Below, piece by piece: positions 25,200-36,776 of a stretch of 64,000 bases of DNA (the stretch's first letter is position 1; every line of letters starts with the position of its first letter). The translations under genes were made by a program, and so were the position numbers. The stretch is from Ectocarpus siliculosus (taxonomy: Eukaryota; Sar; Phaeophyceae; Ectocarpales; Ectocarpaceae), in contig FN648707.1 in the NCBI GenBank assembly GCA_000310025.1, positions 667,522 through 731,521 of the forward strand. Reading direction: 5' to 3'. The notes below the pieces were generated by a model. The model was not told where the DNA came from. It searched no databases and was given only the letters and a program-made list of their open reading frames with translations.

Positions 25200-28100
25200 C
25201 ATTGTAATGGTACGTCATCACTACTGGGGGGTTGGTGCCATGGTGCAGCGTTGGGGGGGGGGAATTGGCGAAAAGAAATTCAATCCGGCACGTATCATGC
25301 CACTCGGTCCGTCTCTTCTCGTTTGCTTTCTTCCCCCGCCGTCTCGTCCGTCTCCTGCCCCCCTCCCGCCCCATTGTTGTTGGCTTGTGGTTTCGTTTGA
25401 GCGCTCGTTGTCGGCTGGCCTCTTCTTCCTTTTCGTGCCAGGAGGTCATAAACCTCTCAGCTCCCTGCAGTACCGCCGCATGGCAGGGTACTCCCCCCTC
25501 CACCTTCGCGGTTTCCGTCCACTTTAACTTCGGTGCCGTGTCTTTCGGTACCGGGATTCCGAGACAACATGGATCAGATTTCGTAGATCCGTGGTCGGCC
25601 CCGAATGCCTTCAGGTCGTCGAGCACACACTTCGGTCAGTTCTGTTCCTGTTCCCCCCCTACGTGGCTTCTCCCCCCCCGCCAGTTCGCCGATCATCAGT
25701 CGTTTCGGGAGTCGCCCGTCCGGCTGCCTTGCCAGTGCTCCCGCGAACAGTAGGCGTCGTTGTCGGATCGTGGCTTCAACGCTCTGGCATTCGACCCTCT
25801 TCAGCGTCTGGGCGTAAGAGAGCTGCCGGTAGGTGTCTTTCTTGCGCTTGTACCCGATAACTCGAAGGAGCAGTCGGTGGTGTGTCGACCGCATCGTCTT
25901 ATAGTGGCCGCTGAGTGGTGACCATGTCATGCAGCCGTACAGCAGTGCCTCCATCGCCTCCGCCTGGAGGAGGCGGATCTTGAGTCGGAATGGCGCTTTC
26001 GGTCTGTCGAAGAGCTCCTGGCCATATCGCCTGAGGCACGCCGACGCTCCTCTGCTCGTGTAGTTGATCTCCCGGGTGAGGTCGCCATGTTCGTTGACGA
26101 GGCCACCGAGGTACCGGAACTCGGTCGTCCGGGCGTATTTCTGTCCCGCGGCTTCGATGGTCAGCGGTGGAGGCGGGGGGGGGCTGTGAGTTGTAGTCGA
26201 CTTGTCCTTCGCGCGCATCAGGAGCGTCTCCGTCTTCTTCTCCGACACCGTTAGCCCGAACTCTCCGAACACCTCAACGATGATGGTCATCATTCTCGCC
26301 GGTCCTTCTGCAGACCTCGATACGACGCCGGCATCATCGGCTTACAGCATCCCCCATACTGCCCTCCGTACTCGGTCAAGGGGTGTCCCCTACCCCCCCC
26401 CCGCTTCCGTCTTCCCCTCCTCCATGCACACCAGGTTCCGCAGAACAACATCATCCTCGCTGAATCGGATAACGACGACCTCTAGGACCTCGGCGAAGAA
26501 GATGTTGAACAGCAGTGGGGATAGCACACATCCTTGTCACACGCCCTGTGTGACGAAGAACCAGTCCGATAGTTCTCCGTCGTCCATGGGCACCCGGGCC
26601 CGCATTCCATCGTGGAATTGGCGGATGACTTTGATTAGCGGGGGAATCCCGGCCCTGGCCAGCACCTTCCATAGCATCTCTCGGTCTACCGAATCATATG
26701 CCTTCTTCAAGTCGACGAAGCACATGTAGAGCGGTATTTTCTTTCTCCGCCCCAGCTCCTGGAGGCGGCGCACGACGAACAGCATGTCGACGGTGGATCG
26801 CCCGGGTCGAAATCCGCACTGTTCCTCCGGGAGGATGTTGTTGGCTTCGTAGAAGGCGCTTAGACTGTTGGTGATGATCTTGATGGGGACCTTGCCTACG
26901 TGAGATAGTAGCGAAATCCCCCTGTAGTTGTTTCAGTTGGACCGGTCACCCTTCTTGTACCGCACCTTGATGGTTGCATCCTTCCACTCTCGCGGGATAT
27001 TTCCCCCGTTCCACACCTTGGCGAGGATGGTATGGAGGTGTCTCAGGACAAAGGGTTCGTCGTCATCGATCTTGAGCAACTCAGCAGGGAGGGAGTCATG
27101 GCCGGGTGCCTTCCAGTTCTTGAGGCCTTTCGCTGCCCGTGCCACCTCCTCGACTTCTGGCACCTCTCCCAACCGTTGACTGTCACGTGTCGCTGGCCGC
27201 TGCGTCACTCGTTCGATGATGTCTTGGTTCAGGGTGGGGGGTTTGGTGTTGAGTAGGGTGCTGAAGAATCTCGCCCACCGTTGGAGGATGTCGTCCCTGT
27301 TCCGGAGCAACACGCCGTTCTCATCCGCGACGAACTGCTGTCCCCCCGCTTGCCTCCCGCTGAGGCCCACTGACCTCTTGAGGTGTTGGTACAGTCCTCT
27401 CGTGTCGCGATCTTTGTAGATTGCTTCGAGTTCAGTCACATATCCGTCCAGGTGGGCATAAATGCCCGTTTCGACTGTTGTAGCCACTCCCTTACACGCT
27501 GCTTTGAGAACTCTCCACGTTGCTGAGCTCCAGTTGCCCCTCATCGCCCGGCGCGCTTCCCGCCGTTCGGTAAGGGCCTTCTCCAGCGCTGTTCTCGTCT
27601 CTGGGGTCTCGCACCACTCCTGCGTGCGGCGTCTCCGCGGTTCCTCCCCTAGGGTCGTCCGCGCTGCTTCGAGGAGAGCATTGGTAAAGTCGGTCGCCAA
27701 TTCCGCGGCGGTGGTTGTTCGCCCGTCCAGTCGTGTGTCGAGGTTGAGGAGGAACCGATTAGTCACCGCACACCGTGCTTCTTCGAACTGCTAGTCCCGT
27801 CGGCTGAATTGCTGCTGTTTCGGTTTAGTCCGGACTGCACGGTTGTGGGCAAGCCTGCCACCGAGGTTGACGGTGGCTACTACCATATTGTGGTCTGAGT
27901 CTGCTTTGACTGGGCGAACCGGCTTGGGGATGACAACCACGTTAGATACTCGGCCGTGATGTGCCTGCCTTGTCAGGATGTAGTCAAGGCGCTTGCAATC
28001 GTTTCCCGACACACCGTTGTATGTGTGCCATATTCCGTCCTTGCGTGTCTCGAAGAACGTGTTCGTGAGAGCTAGCCTGTTTTCCGTTGCGCAATTCAAC

Positions 28101-28720
28101 AGTAGCATGCCATTGTCGTTGAGCTCATCACGCCCGTACATTCCTATTACCCTTCCGTCCCCTCCGTCCAACCTATCTCCCGTCCGCGCGTTGGCGTCCA
28201 ATAGGACATACACACATTCCTTGGAAGGGATCCTCCGCACGAGACTGTCAAGTTTTCCCCAGAACAAGCGCTTCGTTTGCTTGTCGGCGGTTGAAGGTTC
28301 GGTTGGAGCATACGCGGCTACGACGTTGACCGCTCCACGGTGGCCTGCCAACAGAAACCTCATGGCCATAAGGCGTTCGTCGATAAACTCGGTAGTGAAG
28401 GTAGATGTCTTGCACAGTGACTCTTTGACGGCTATCCCCACACCATGGACTCCACCAGTCTCCGTGCCACAGCAGAACACCCGGAAACCCGCTGCTGCAA
28501 ATTCCGTTCGACCTGCCCTCCGTGTCTCCTGCGTTCCTACCACCGATACGGCTTGTCTCGCTGCCTCGTGTAGAATGCTGTAGGCTCGCCCGTATCCATT
28601 GGCCCCGTTTACAGCCAAAGTCCGCACATTCCAGGTTGCTACCCTCAGAAGTTGACCCTGCTGTCTCTTTCGCGCGGCGCGCGCTGCTCTCTTAGCTACC
28701 CTACGCGCCGCCCGACCCCT
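25200..28720 (-). mobile_element. Non-LTR retrotransposon (LINE) with APE endonuclease and reverse transcriptase, defective
   Basis: One long minus-strand reading frame, broken only by stops, carries an APE-type endonuclease (28627 to about 27800), a linker, and a reverse transcriptase (about 27000 to 25800), then a C-terminal part. Ahead of the endonuclease, about 28720-28630, an in-frame basic segment (RRVAKRAARAARKRQQ) leads into TWNVRTL, so the element's open frame starts further upstream than the first Met. After 25574 the coding signal continues in another frame (GGVPCHAAVLQGAERFMTSW, about 25500-25430), indicating a late frameshift. No target-site duplication or tail was identified. 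Confidence 0.85.
25574..28627 (-). pseudogene. LINE endonuclease-reverse transcriptase polyprotein with five in-frame stops
   Basis: Endonuclease marks: GTQETRR (metal-binding Glu), VLLDANARTGD, and SDHNMVV near the end of the domain. RT marks: VRYKKGDRSN, NNYRGISLLS, CGFRPGRST, FVDLKKAYDSVDR (catalytic Asp), QGCVLSPLLFN, ADDAGVVSRS and FRYLGGLV. In-frame stops at 27793-27791 (TAG), 26935-26933 (TGA), 26539-26537 (TGA, where QG[VR]RQGC is expected), 26392-26390 (TAG beside a G run) and 26344-26342 (TAA replacing the Tyr of YADD). The element therefore cannot encode an active enzyme. All parts lie in one frame, so substitutions rather than indels killed most of it. Confidence 0.9.
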
Positions 28721-28999
28721 CCTTTTCCTCCATCTTCCCCTCTTTTTTTGTTTTTTCTATTTTCTTGCGAACACTCGGGCTAACGTGACAGTTACCCCGG
28801 TTCTTGCCTTGTTTCCCATAGAGTTGTCTTCTTGTCCCGGAGCGGTGTGGCCCTCCATCTCTGGACTCTCTCCTTTCCTCTCTCTGCGGCATACCCCCAC
28901 GGCGTGCGGTCACTCCGCTACCCTCACCGTGCTCTCTGCTGCTGCATGGCCCCGGTGTCCAAGCCGGGGCGTTAGGATCTAGTCTCATTTTGCAGCTAC

Positions 29000-29190
29000 C
29001 AAAGCTGGCGGTTCACGAGTTACCCCGATCTCACGACAGCAGGAACTCCCAACCGCCAAACTAAGGATCCCCCTCTCAACAGTGCTAGGGACCGTATATC
29101 CGTCTTTGCTGGGTGGTCTTTCGAGGTCTAGATCCACTTGCGGAACCTCGGCCTACCCCAGGGACGGGGGGGGCAGGCCGGGGAGGAAGA
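29000..29190. other. Spacer between LINE and GATCATGA element
   Basis: The LINE 5' region ends somewhere between 28990 and 29150. Nothing else recognisable. Confidence 0.3.
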
Positions 29191-29370
29191 TCGAATCAAT
29201 GTGATCCGGTCATGATCGGGTCACGGAACTGGGTCATGACGGAATCATGACTTCACTCGTGGTGACGACCGGTTGATGGCCCGATCACTGGATAATGATC
29301 CAGTATGACCTGGTCATGATTGGATCGTGACCGGTTCATGATCAACGTCACGAGCTAACCGGGTGATGCA
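29190..29370. repeat. GATCATGA-rich element, left-end fragment
   Basis: Matches 13480-13610: ATCCGGTCATGATCGGGTCA-like words, GACGACCGGTTGATG, CGATCACTGGATA and TGACCTGGTCATGATTGGAT. It is truncated relative to 13470-14300 and followed directly by the GTCCAYGGAC satellite. Confidence 0.7.
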
Positions 29371-29384
29371 CAGGATTCCACCCT

Positions 29385-29575
29385 TTGATGGACTTGTCCA
29401 TGGACGTCCGCGGACACGTCCACGGACATGTCCATGGACATCCACGGGCGTCGTCCGTGGACGTTTCCGTAGATGTGTCCATGGACATTTCCATGCACAT
29501 GTCCGTGAACCTGCGCCGAAGCGTCCGTGGACGTCCACGGACATGTCCATGGACATGTCCACGCACGGGTTCGTG
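29385..29575. repeat. GTCCAYGGAC palindromic satellite, array 1
   Basis: About 190 bases built almost wholly from the palindromic word GTCC[AG][TC]GGAC and its overlaps (GTCCATGGACATGTCCA, GTCCACGGACGT). Both strands translate to Met/Asp/Val/His- or Arg/Pro/Thr-rich frames, which are by-products. A second array lies at 35385-35700. Confidence 0.9.
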
Positions 29576-29599
29576 TTCGGAAGTCCCTCTATGTACAGC

Positions 29600-31370
29600 G
29601 GGAAATACCATGCTTGCTTGTAGATAAGACTTGGGAGGGTGAAGTTGATATTGATGAAAGTAAGTGATGTTTGTGGTGACCCGACAGAAAGGTTACTTAC
29701 AACTTATGGGGCCCGGTTGCCTTTCATTTTCACGTGGCTCATATTGATTAATTCAGTCTCCAACGGTCGCGCAGTTGTCGTTCGTATCCAGTGACCGTCC
29801 GGAGGGTTGAATACCGTTGTCGCTCCAGGTTTTCCACCGCCGGGGGGGGGTTTCTTTTTTCGGAAACCAACCTCCCCCCGGATGAGAATCGAACTAGGAG
29901 GGGCAAAATACGATCTACTCCGGGGGGAAACTCCGATTTTACGCCTCCAGACCGAATAGGTGATGGGAGAGGGAGGGGGGGTGCTATTGTAAGGGGAAGA
30001 AACTCCGATGACTACGTCATTCCGCCCTATTGGTATGCCCTCACCACAATGCGCACAGTCACCGTACGCTGATTCACCCTTACACATCTCTCAACGTGTA
30101 CAATAACGTACCAAACGTTTCCAACGTACCCTATTCCTTCTGCTGGCATTGCTAATATTCTGCCTGTTTCACATCGTGGAGTGGGGGGGGTTCAGCACCG
30201 GTTGCGAAAACATAAATATCCGTTTTTGCTGTTGATGGAGATACCCCCTTTTCGTCACCCGTCATGCTGCCTGCAGAAGAATATGCTACTGCAGGAGGTG
30301 GTATCGCACCCACACGACCACTCCGTCGTTACCGGGCCCTCGTCACCAATAGTTGCCATGTGTGGTTGATCCGAGCTCAGTAGAATACCTTTATAGTACA
30401 CGGCACAGAGTAGGTCGTTTCCTTTATTTTACAGCCCGTGAGTGGGCCTCCTAACGCCAGGTATCAGAGGAGGGGGACAAGCAGCCGTGGCCATGCGGTG
30501 TGGTCTAAGTCATACTCAAAGTACATGTCGTGGCCTTGAGCTGGAATGAATATTTATAATGAATGCATGTGGCACCGATTGGTAGCATGTCGTTCCTCTT
30601 AGCGTCGCACACCATGCTGCCTGGCTTTAGTGTTGGAGCGTAGGACAGGGCACGATGTAGCTGGGTTGGTTCAAATTTGAGCACCAGCCTTTTCTCTTCA
30701 CGCTGTTTCAGTAGATGAAAGTACGGAGTGCAGATCGTTCACCACTGCTTGGGTTTGTGGTCGGGTGATGGCGACGAACAATACATATTTCTAGACGCGG
30801 TTTTCAAAGGGTTCGCTGTTCGTGCGTAAGGTCCCTTGACTACCCGTCATCGACCCAAGACAGAGACGTTGTTACCGCGTACCCCGCAGTAAGAACTGTC
30901 GTATCAAGGCCCCCAAGCATCCCGGCGAGGGGGGGGGGGGAGTAGAGCTTAGGAAGATTGAAGAATAGCGAAAATGCTTTCGCAGAGCAGGAAGAGACGA
31001 CAAGCCTTAGGATTCATCAATGCTATTCCCCAACAGAGAGAACACCCACTCGAAGGCGACCAGCAACGATGATCTGGATAGACCACGGAAGCTGGCCAGG
31101 AACGTCTCGTAGAAATCAAATTAACACTACCTCTGACGATTCCCAGGAAGTCTGACGATTGGTTAATGAACACTGCACCAAGGAGACCCCAGGTATACGT
31201 TACATCCACGGTCTGTCTCCTCATGTATGGCTATCGATTACCCAAAGAAGCGCAAATACGACGTCGATAACCCTGCACGGTTGCTCTGGATGTACAGTGC
31301 CGGCCGCTCGTAAGAAACCTCCTCGTCAAAGTTCGAGCCATGATTGTTTTGTACTATACAACGTACATCA
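29600..31370. other. Non-genic spacer
   Basis: No gene recognised. Several G or C homopolymers (near 29845, 29975, 30183 and 30928) break any frame. A stretch near 30985-31150 is open on the plus strand but has no domain. Confidence 0.4.
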
Positions 31371-31540
31371 TGTTTACCTCCCGGTGTCCGTCCCGTGTAA
31401 TGGGCGGGCGTCGATTTTACCACCAGGTGGCCGTCGCGCCTACGAGACCGATCGCCGATGACAAACCGTTCCTTCCTACCATGCCAAAGGTGGTTCAAAT
31501 GATGTTTTCCCTATCCTATCTATCCTGTCGATAGGAATTC
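31370..31540 (-). mobile_element. LINE 3'-end fragment
   Basis: Minus-strand HLWHGRKERFVIGDRSRRR corresponds to HLWQSRKERLAIGDRS at the 3' end of the LINE at 32590-34098. DNA around 31440-31530 aligns with 32670-32760. Only the tail end is present, as expected of strong 5' truncation. Confidence 0.6.
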
Positions 31541-31619
31541 CAGGCTTTTCAGTGCACTTACTTCAGCCCATATTCAGGCTTACTCCTCTTCATTTGGGAA
31601 GGGAGTATTGGAGCTATTC

Positions 31620-32090
31620 ATTGCTGTGCATGCCGTAGATGTTAGACGATGGGCCTCGCCTCCCCACAAAGCCGGGACCGAAAACACCACGTCCTCACAC
31701 GACCGTGAGGTATTCGAAAAGTCGCATGGAGGGTGCGCTGCATCCTGCTAAGGATGTTCGGTATCGCGTGCGTACTTCCTTGCATACGAAAGACAGCTGC
31801 GAATGGTATCATTTTTTCTGGTGCTTTCACATACAGAGACAGTTAAAAGCACTGTCCAACGGCCTCAACGGTGATTGGCCAATTTAACACAACGTGGTGC
31901 GATCATCCCCTTTCCACGGAATGAGGGCGCTCGGCCCCGCACAACATGATCAACTCGATCACCATCATGGCTACGGCAAAAAATATGGAAGGAAAAACAA
32001 CGAAGCGGTAACCTTTTTGTGGAGCTGACGAACCGATCGGTGTGCTTTACAACGTCGTTGCCAAGCTACGAAAAGACGTGAGCCGGGGGG
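31620..32090 (+). repeat. X repeat element, diverged copy at second gap
   Basis: Related to 11810-12340 and 12822-13360: GCATGCCGTAGATG, CACAAAGCCGGGACCG, CCAATTTAACACAACGTGGT, CGCACAACATGATCAACTCG, and finally ACAACGTCGTTGCCAAGC followed by a G run. It shows the element's poly-G end lies right at the second gap as well. Confidence 0.75.
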
Positions 32091-32467
32091 GCGGGGGGGG
32101 GGGGGGGGGGGGGGGGTACCCCTTTGTTTTTGGTGGCCTTTACGGGGGGGCCCTTTTCCCCCCCTCCCCCAAAAGAGGGGGGATTTTTCCCCCCGGGCCC
32201 AACCCCCGGGGGCCAACTTTTCTTTCTCTTTTTGCAAAGGGGGGCCAAAAAAGTTTTCCCCGGGTTTTTTTTTCCAAAAAAATACCTTCCCCCCTTTTTA
32301 AAACCCTTTTTTTTTCCCCGAAAAGGAACCGGTTTTTCCCCTTTTTCCCCGGGCCCAAAAAATCCCCTGGGCCCCCCTTGGTTTTTTTCCCCGCCGGGCA
32401 GGGAACCTTTCCCCCCCTTTTTTGAAAAAGGGAATTTCCCGAAAAAAAAAAAACGGGCTTCCCCCCC
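32070..32467. other. Probable low-quality read tail before second gap
   Basis: From the G run onward, about 390 bases consist of homopolymer blocks of all four bases with hardly any normal sequence, ending at N. Long open frames here (Gly/Pro/Phe/Lys-rich) are artefacts of such sequence. The right side (32568-32595) is also G-rich. Confidence 0.85.
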
Positions 32468-32567
32468 NNNNNNNNNNNNNNNNNNNNNNNNNNNNNNNNN
32501 NNNNNNNNNNNNNNNNNNNNNNNNNNNNNNNNNNNNNNNNNNNNNNNNNNNNNNNNNNNNNNNNNNN
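32468..32567. other. Assembly gap, 100 N
   Basis: Exactly 100 N, again at the poly-G end of an X element. Confidence 0.99.
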
Positions 32568-32589
32568 GGGGGGTGGGGGGGGGCGGGGG

Positions 32590-34098
32590 GCGTACTCTTA
32601 TGTTTTGCATGCCTTAGCGGTTGGACCATTGACCACGCGTCCTCGAGAGGACGGGGCATTGTTCCCACAGGACCGATCACCGATGGCCAATCGTTCCTTC
32701 CTACTTTGCCAAAGGTGGCTCAAAAATGTCTTCCCTGGTCTATCTATCCTAACGATATCACTTCCCGCCTTTTGAAACCACTTCCTATTCCCCAGTACAG
32801 CTACCGTCTTCTCCTCTCTATCCCATGCCTCAAACATCTCCCTGTACCTCCCTTGTATTTTTCCCAGCTCAGTCATGTACACTTCCCTCTCCTTTTCGTA
32901 CAACGGACATTCCGCGACTACATGAACACGGTCTTCGCACTCGAAGCCGCAATCACATTTGAACTTGTCGTATTCGTCGTCTACCGTCCTATGTCTTTGT
33001 CTACATTTCGAAGGCCAACGTTCCCGGTCCTGAATTTGACCTGAAGCTTTGTCCCTGCATCCATTGGTCCACGTAGGTAATCCTTGAACCCTATTCCTTC
33101 TTTCAACATTCCGTACACTTCGAGACCCTCCTTATCCTCGGTTTCTTTCCTAGATTGTGTTCTTCTCTCTCGGCACAAGCAATAGACATTTTCTCCTTGA
33201 ACCCATGTAGACCCTCCGTTTCCAGCGTTTCATCTTCGTCGATTTCTAACCCCTTCCATACGTCCTCTACAACCTTGACCCATTCCGTTGGGTGTCTACC
33301 CCTCTTTTTGTTTGCCCACTTCGCCTCCCATACTATTCTCGGCAACCTCTCCTCTCCCATCCCGCACATGCGATACTGCCATGTCAGCTTCCTTGCGTCT
33401 CTTCCCGACCGTAGGGATTGGATCCCCAATTCTGCCCTGACGGCTGCATTACTTGTGCGCATGGGGCATCCTAGGATGATTTTCGCTGCTTTCATCTGCG
33501 CCGCCTCGAGGTCTGTCACTACCTTCTTATTTCCCTCCCATACTTCTCCGGCGTGCTCTAGCGGCGGTACGATTACGCTCTTCAAAACCGTCAATTTGAT
33601 GCGTGTATCGAGGTGCCGGTTTGCGAGTTTTGGGTGCAGCTTCCCTGCTCGTTCTTTGCCCTTTTCCGCTACCTTGGACATGTGTGCATTCCACGAGCAG
33701 TCTTTTGCGATCTCTACTCCGAGGTATGTGGACCACTGGTCCACTACTGCAATCTCCTCGATCCCCCACTTCCATCTATATTCTACTGGTTCCTCCCTGT
33801 CCTCGTTGCATTCCATGACGGCACTCTTCTTAACGTTGGCAGACTCCACTTATCAGTAAACTTCTTCGCCGCGTCAACTTGCAGTTGCAGTCCCTCAGGG
33901 GTGTCCGACATACCAACAAAATCATCCCCAAACAGCATTCCCGACACGTGTCCCCTACTTTTACTCCCTTCCGGACTGCCTCTACGACTTCCAACAGATC
34001 GTTCATGAACACCTGGAACAATGTTGGGGACAGCGTGCAACCTTGTGGGACCCCCTGTTCAATGTCGAAGAATTTAGACAGTTCTCCGTCACGTGAGC
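32590..34098 (-). mobile_element. 5'-truncated LINE of a second lineage (reverse transcriptase C-terminal half)
   Basis: Minus-strand frames, from 34098 downward, begin inside the RT with DGELSKFFDIEQGVPQGCTL and SPTLFQVFMNDLLEVVEAV, shift frame near 33930, and resume with MLFGDDFVGMSDTPEGLQ, the catalytic [FY]xDD motif with Gly in the variable position. The 33849-33103 frame continues with YLGVEIAKDCSWNAHM, LKSVIVPPLEHAGEVWEG and KAAKIILGCPMRTSNAAVR, typical thumb/connection sequence of such LINEs. A Cys/His cluster follows in another frame (KFKCDCGFECEDRVHVVAEC, about 32985-32920). Missing: endonuclease, RT N-terminus. The break at 34098 abuts unrelated DNA. At least two frameshifts make it defective. 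Confidence 0.85.
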
Positions 34099-35380
34099 CG
34101 GGGGGCGGAAAAAGGGAATGCGAGACTTTGGGGAATAACGTCGTCCATAGATATAGCGTGCATCATGGTAACGACCCGATCGTGCAAAGCGTCCGTCGAC
34201 TAGGTCACGAAGCTTCAGGGGTTAGTCCGCAGACATATGGGGGCAGGCGGGAGAGCTCTAAAACACGCGGTTTCAATGTATCCTCATTGACGCCACCGAT
34301 GTGTGGAAAACATGATATTGCCCAAAATGCATCAAGCCAACTCGTGAGGGTTACGTTGGCAGTATCACTGTGTACGCTAATGGTCATAGCATCATTTGCG
34401 CGTTTGTTTGTGGCCTCTCAAAGCTCCTTTTCAGGACTGCGTTGGTGGGCATGGCACACCAAGTGTTGTCAAATTTATTGGGGCCCATACAGTATTTCTC
34501 TGTAAGTAGCTCTGCGGCAGAGGTATCAGCGGGCGACCTCTTTTGCGGCCGTCTTTTTGGCTTTCTATTCGTAATTCACAATCATCAATCGCTCACGTCT
34601 CACAACAATCGAGAGGAGTGGACGGAGAGAGGCACATCATCTTGATGAAGACACCAGCTACCCTGTATTACAGCAGCAGTGTAGGGCTCCAACAAACCCG
34701 AGTGCATGGCAACTAGTCTTACCCCACTGGGCCTCCGTCAGGATAGTAGATGTACACCTAGAATGATGTAGTCTGTATTGTGTGTTATACATACGTTTCA
34801 ATTACTTATTGGAGTATGTCTGTTTGCGGGGTTGGGGGGGGGAGTCTGGCAGTATTGGGTCATGTCATGACATTTTCTTTTGGTGCCTCATTGGGTCTCG
34901 TGTGACACCACAAGAACATTTTCATGGTGCATCATGGTACTCCATGACACAGAGCGTCGAATCTCTACTGAGTTGCTGTGGAGTACCAAGAGCGTCTCCC
35001 GAGCGTCGGGCGTTGGAATAGCGTACTTCTATTGCTCGATTCACCATGGATGGATGGAGGGTTGTGTGTGAAATACAAATGGAGGATACATGATTATCTG
35101 TAAATCAACACCATACATTTTGGAAAGCCCCACGACACGATTGTGCTACCCGTAGGATCGTCCTTAGGAGCAGCCACGGGGGGTGACATCTTGTGTCACA
35201 CTCCTATTCGGCACTGACCACCTTGTTGGCACCGTGGCACTTTTCTGCTGAGAAGCTGTAGTCTAGGGGTGAAAATTCGGCCAGGGGATGTGACATCTTT
35301 TGTCGCCTACGGTATGCAAACAGAACCACACCTATCTCCATACGGATTTTCGGAGTTGTTGCAGCAATATTGCCATAACC
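34098..35380. other. Non-genic spacer
   Basis: No coding domain or known repeat recognised between the truncated LINE and the second satellite array. G runs occur near 34830. Confidence 0.4.
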
Positions 35381-35384
35381 CATC

Positions 35385-35700
35385 TCGCCCGTGGACGTCC
35401 ATGGACGTGTACGTGGGCTGGAGGTTAGGGAGTTGTTGAAGCAATAACCTATATCGCGCCCGTGGACATCCGTGGACGTCCAAGGACGTGTCTGTGAACC
35501 GTCCACGGACGTGGGTGGACGCGTCCGTGGGCCACGGTCTATGGACGTCCACGGACAAGGATGTCCACGGACGCTTGTCCGTGGAGTCCGTGGACTTGTC
35601 CACGGACAGTCCGTGGACACTCACTGGACGTGTCTACGGACGTCCACGTACAACGTCCACAGGGTTGTTTCCGATGTCCATGGACACGTCCATAGTATTG
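35385..35700. repeat. GTCCAYGGAC palindromic satellite, array 2
   Basis: Two clusters (35388-35420, then 35459-35700) of GTCC[AG][TC]GGAC words with short spacers. More degenerate at the edges than array 1. It lies directly before a GATCATGA element, whereas array 1 directly follows one. Confidence 0.9.
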
Positions 35701-35729
35701 TCAAATATTTAAAGTCAACAGAATTCTGG

Positions 35730-36240
35730 TGCTCCTAAACATTTGCATATCTCTGCCTTGGCAGGGCATGAAACCGGCGAAAATCCATATAGCTATCACT
35801 CACCCAAAACACACTGGATAGGCGCTAGATTGGAGCAGGGCGAATACGTTCTAGGTTGGTCTGCCGGCATTGACCCTAAGTTGGTGTTGATGGGACGATT
35901 TTTTGGTGGATGTGCCAGGGTAGGTGCTAGGTTGACGTTGATGCGATACATCCATGCACACCATCGCGTCGTGGTTGGGTCACGGCGGGGTGCTGATATG
36001 ACCATGTATTCGGTCATGATTCACGCATTGTGACCCGGTCGTGACACTACATAGCACGACTCGGTAAATGGATGGATTCGACATTCTGGCCCAAAATTCC
36101 TGTTTAAAACGAGAAACAACAAAGAGACCCGGTCATTACCGAATCGCTTGGTCATAATCCGGTCATGACCTGGTCGTGATGCGATCATGACCTGGGGGTG
36201 GTGATCCGATCATGATCCTATCATGAGCGAGTCGTGATCG
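35730..36240. repeat. GATCATGA-rich element upstream of block 3
   Basis: The core at 35730-36030 aligns with 13775-14130 (CTTGGCAGGGCATGAAACC-like start, GTTGACGTTGATGCGATAC, CATCGCGTCGTGGTTGGGTC). It ends in GATCCGATCATGATCCTATC words. It stands just upstream of block 3, as the first copy does of block 2, so it may have been duplicated with the block. Confidence 0.75.
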
Positions 36241-36776
36241 CAATCACGACATCACTCCATAATATACCCATGTGTTACATATACGCATATGTATTAGGCT
36301 ATTCGGTCAATACAGAGCGCGTACCGGGTGGGCAGACCACGACTGCGGCACAACCGCATTCGTTCGTGACCAGTTTTTCACCACCACGGCCCCATGCGGC
36401 AGTGCTTCGGGGATATGGGTGGGTTAGGTCGGGTCGGTGTTTGTGTGCCAGTGTATGTGTCGTGGTTCGTGCGCAGATCATCGGCAAAAACATACACCAG
36501 AAATTACCTCGTCTCTCTCGTGGACTAGCCCTTCTGTACCAATAGAAAAGAGAATCTGCTGCGGTGACGGCGACTTTCCCCGTATGCTTGTGCTTCAACC
36601 ACGCGCGACCAAACTATTCATTTGATGGATAGATTCCAAATGGTAACCCCCGGAAAGGTGAAGGGCGCAGTCTGTGCCACCCCTGGTATTCGCAGTACAT
36701 TGCATCGGCTATTGACAGGTGTTCGCATCGAAGTCGTCACCGGCACACCCGCACAGCGAGAACACAAAGCTGACGC

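Noticed and set aside
24873-25202. Phe/Leu-rich frame resembling a membrane protein
   Set aside because: Complement of an A/G low-complexity tract; no conserved structure.
29314-29623. Met/Asp/Val repeat proteins on both strands
   Set aside because: By-product of the GTCCAYGGAC satellite; every frame of a palindromic repeat stays open.
32066-33044. Open frames of 200-300 codons on both strands around the second gap, rich in Gly, Pro, Phe and Lys
   Set aside because: They run through homopolymer read-tail sequence and the N run; they are artefacts.
35385-36240. CRISPR-like array
   Set aside because: The repeats are short, overlapping palindromes without regular unique spacers, in an intron-rich eukaryotic genome.
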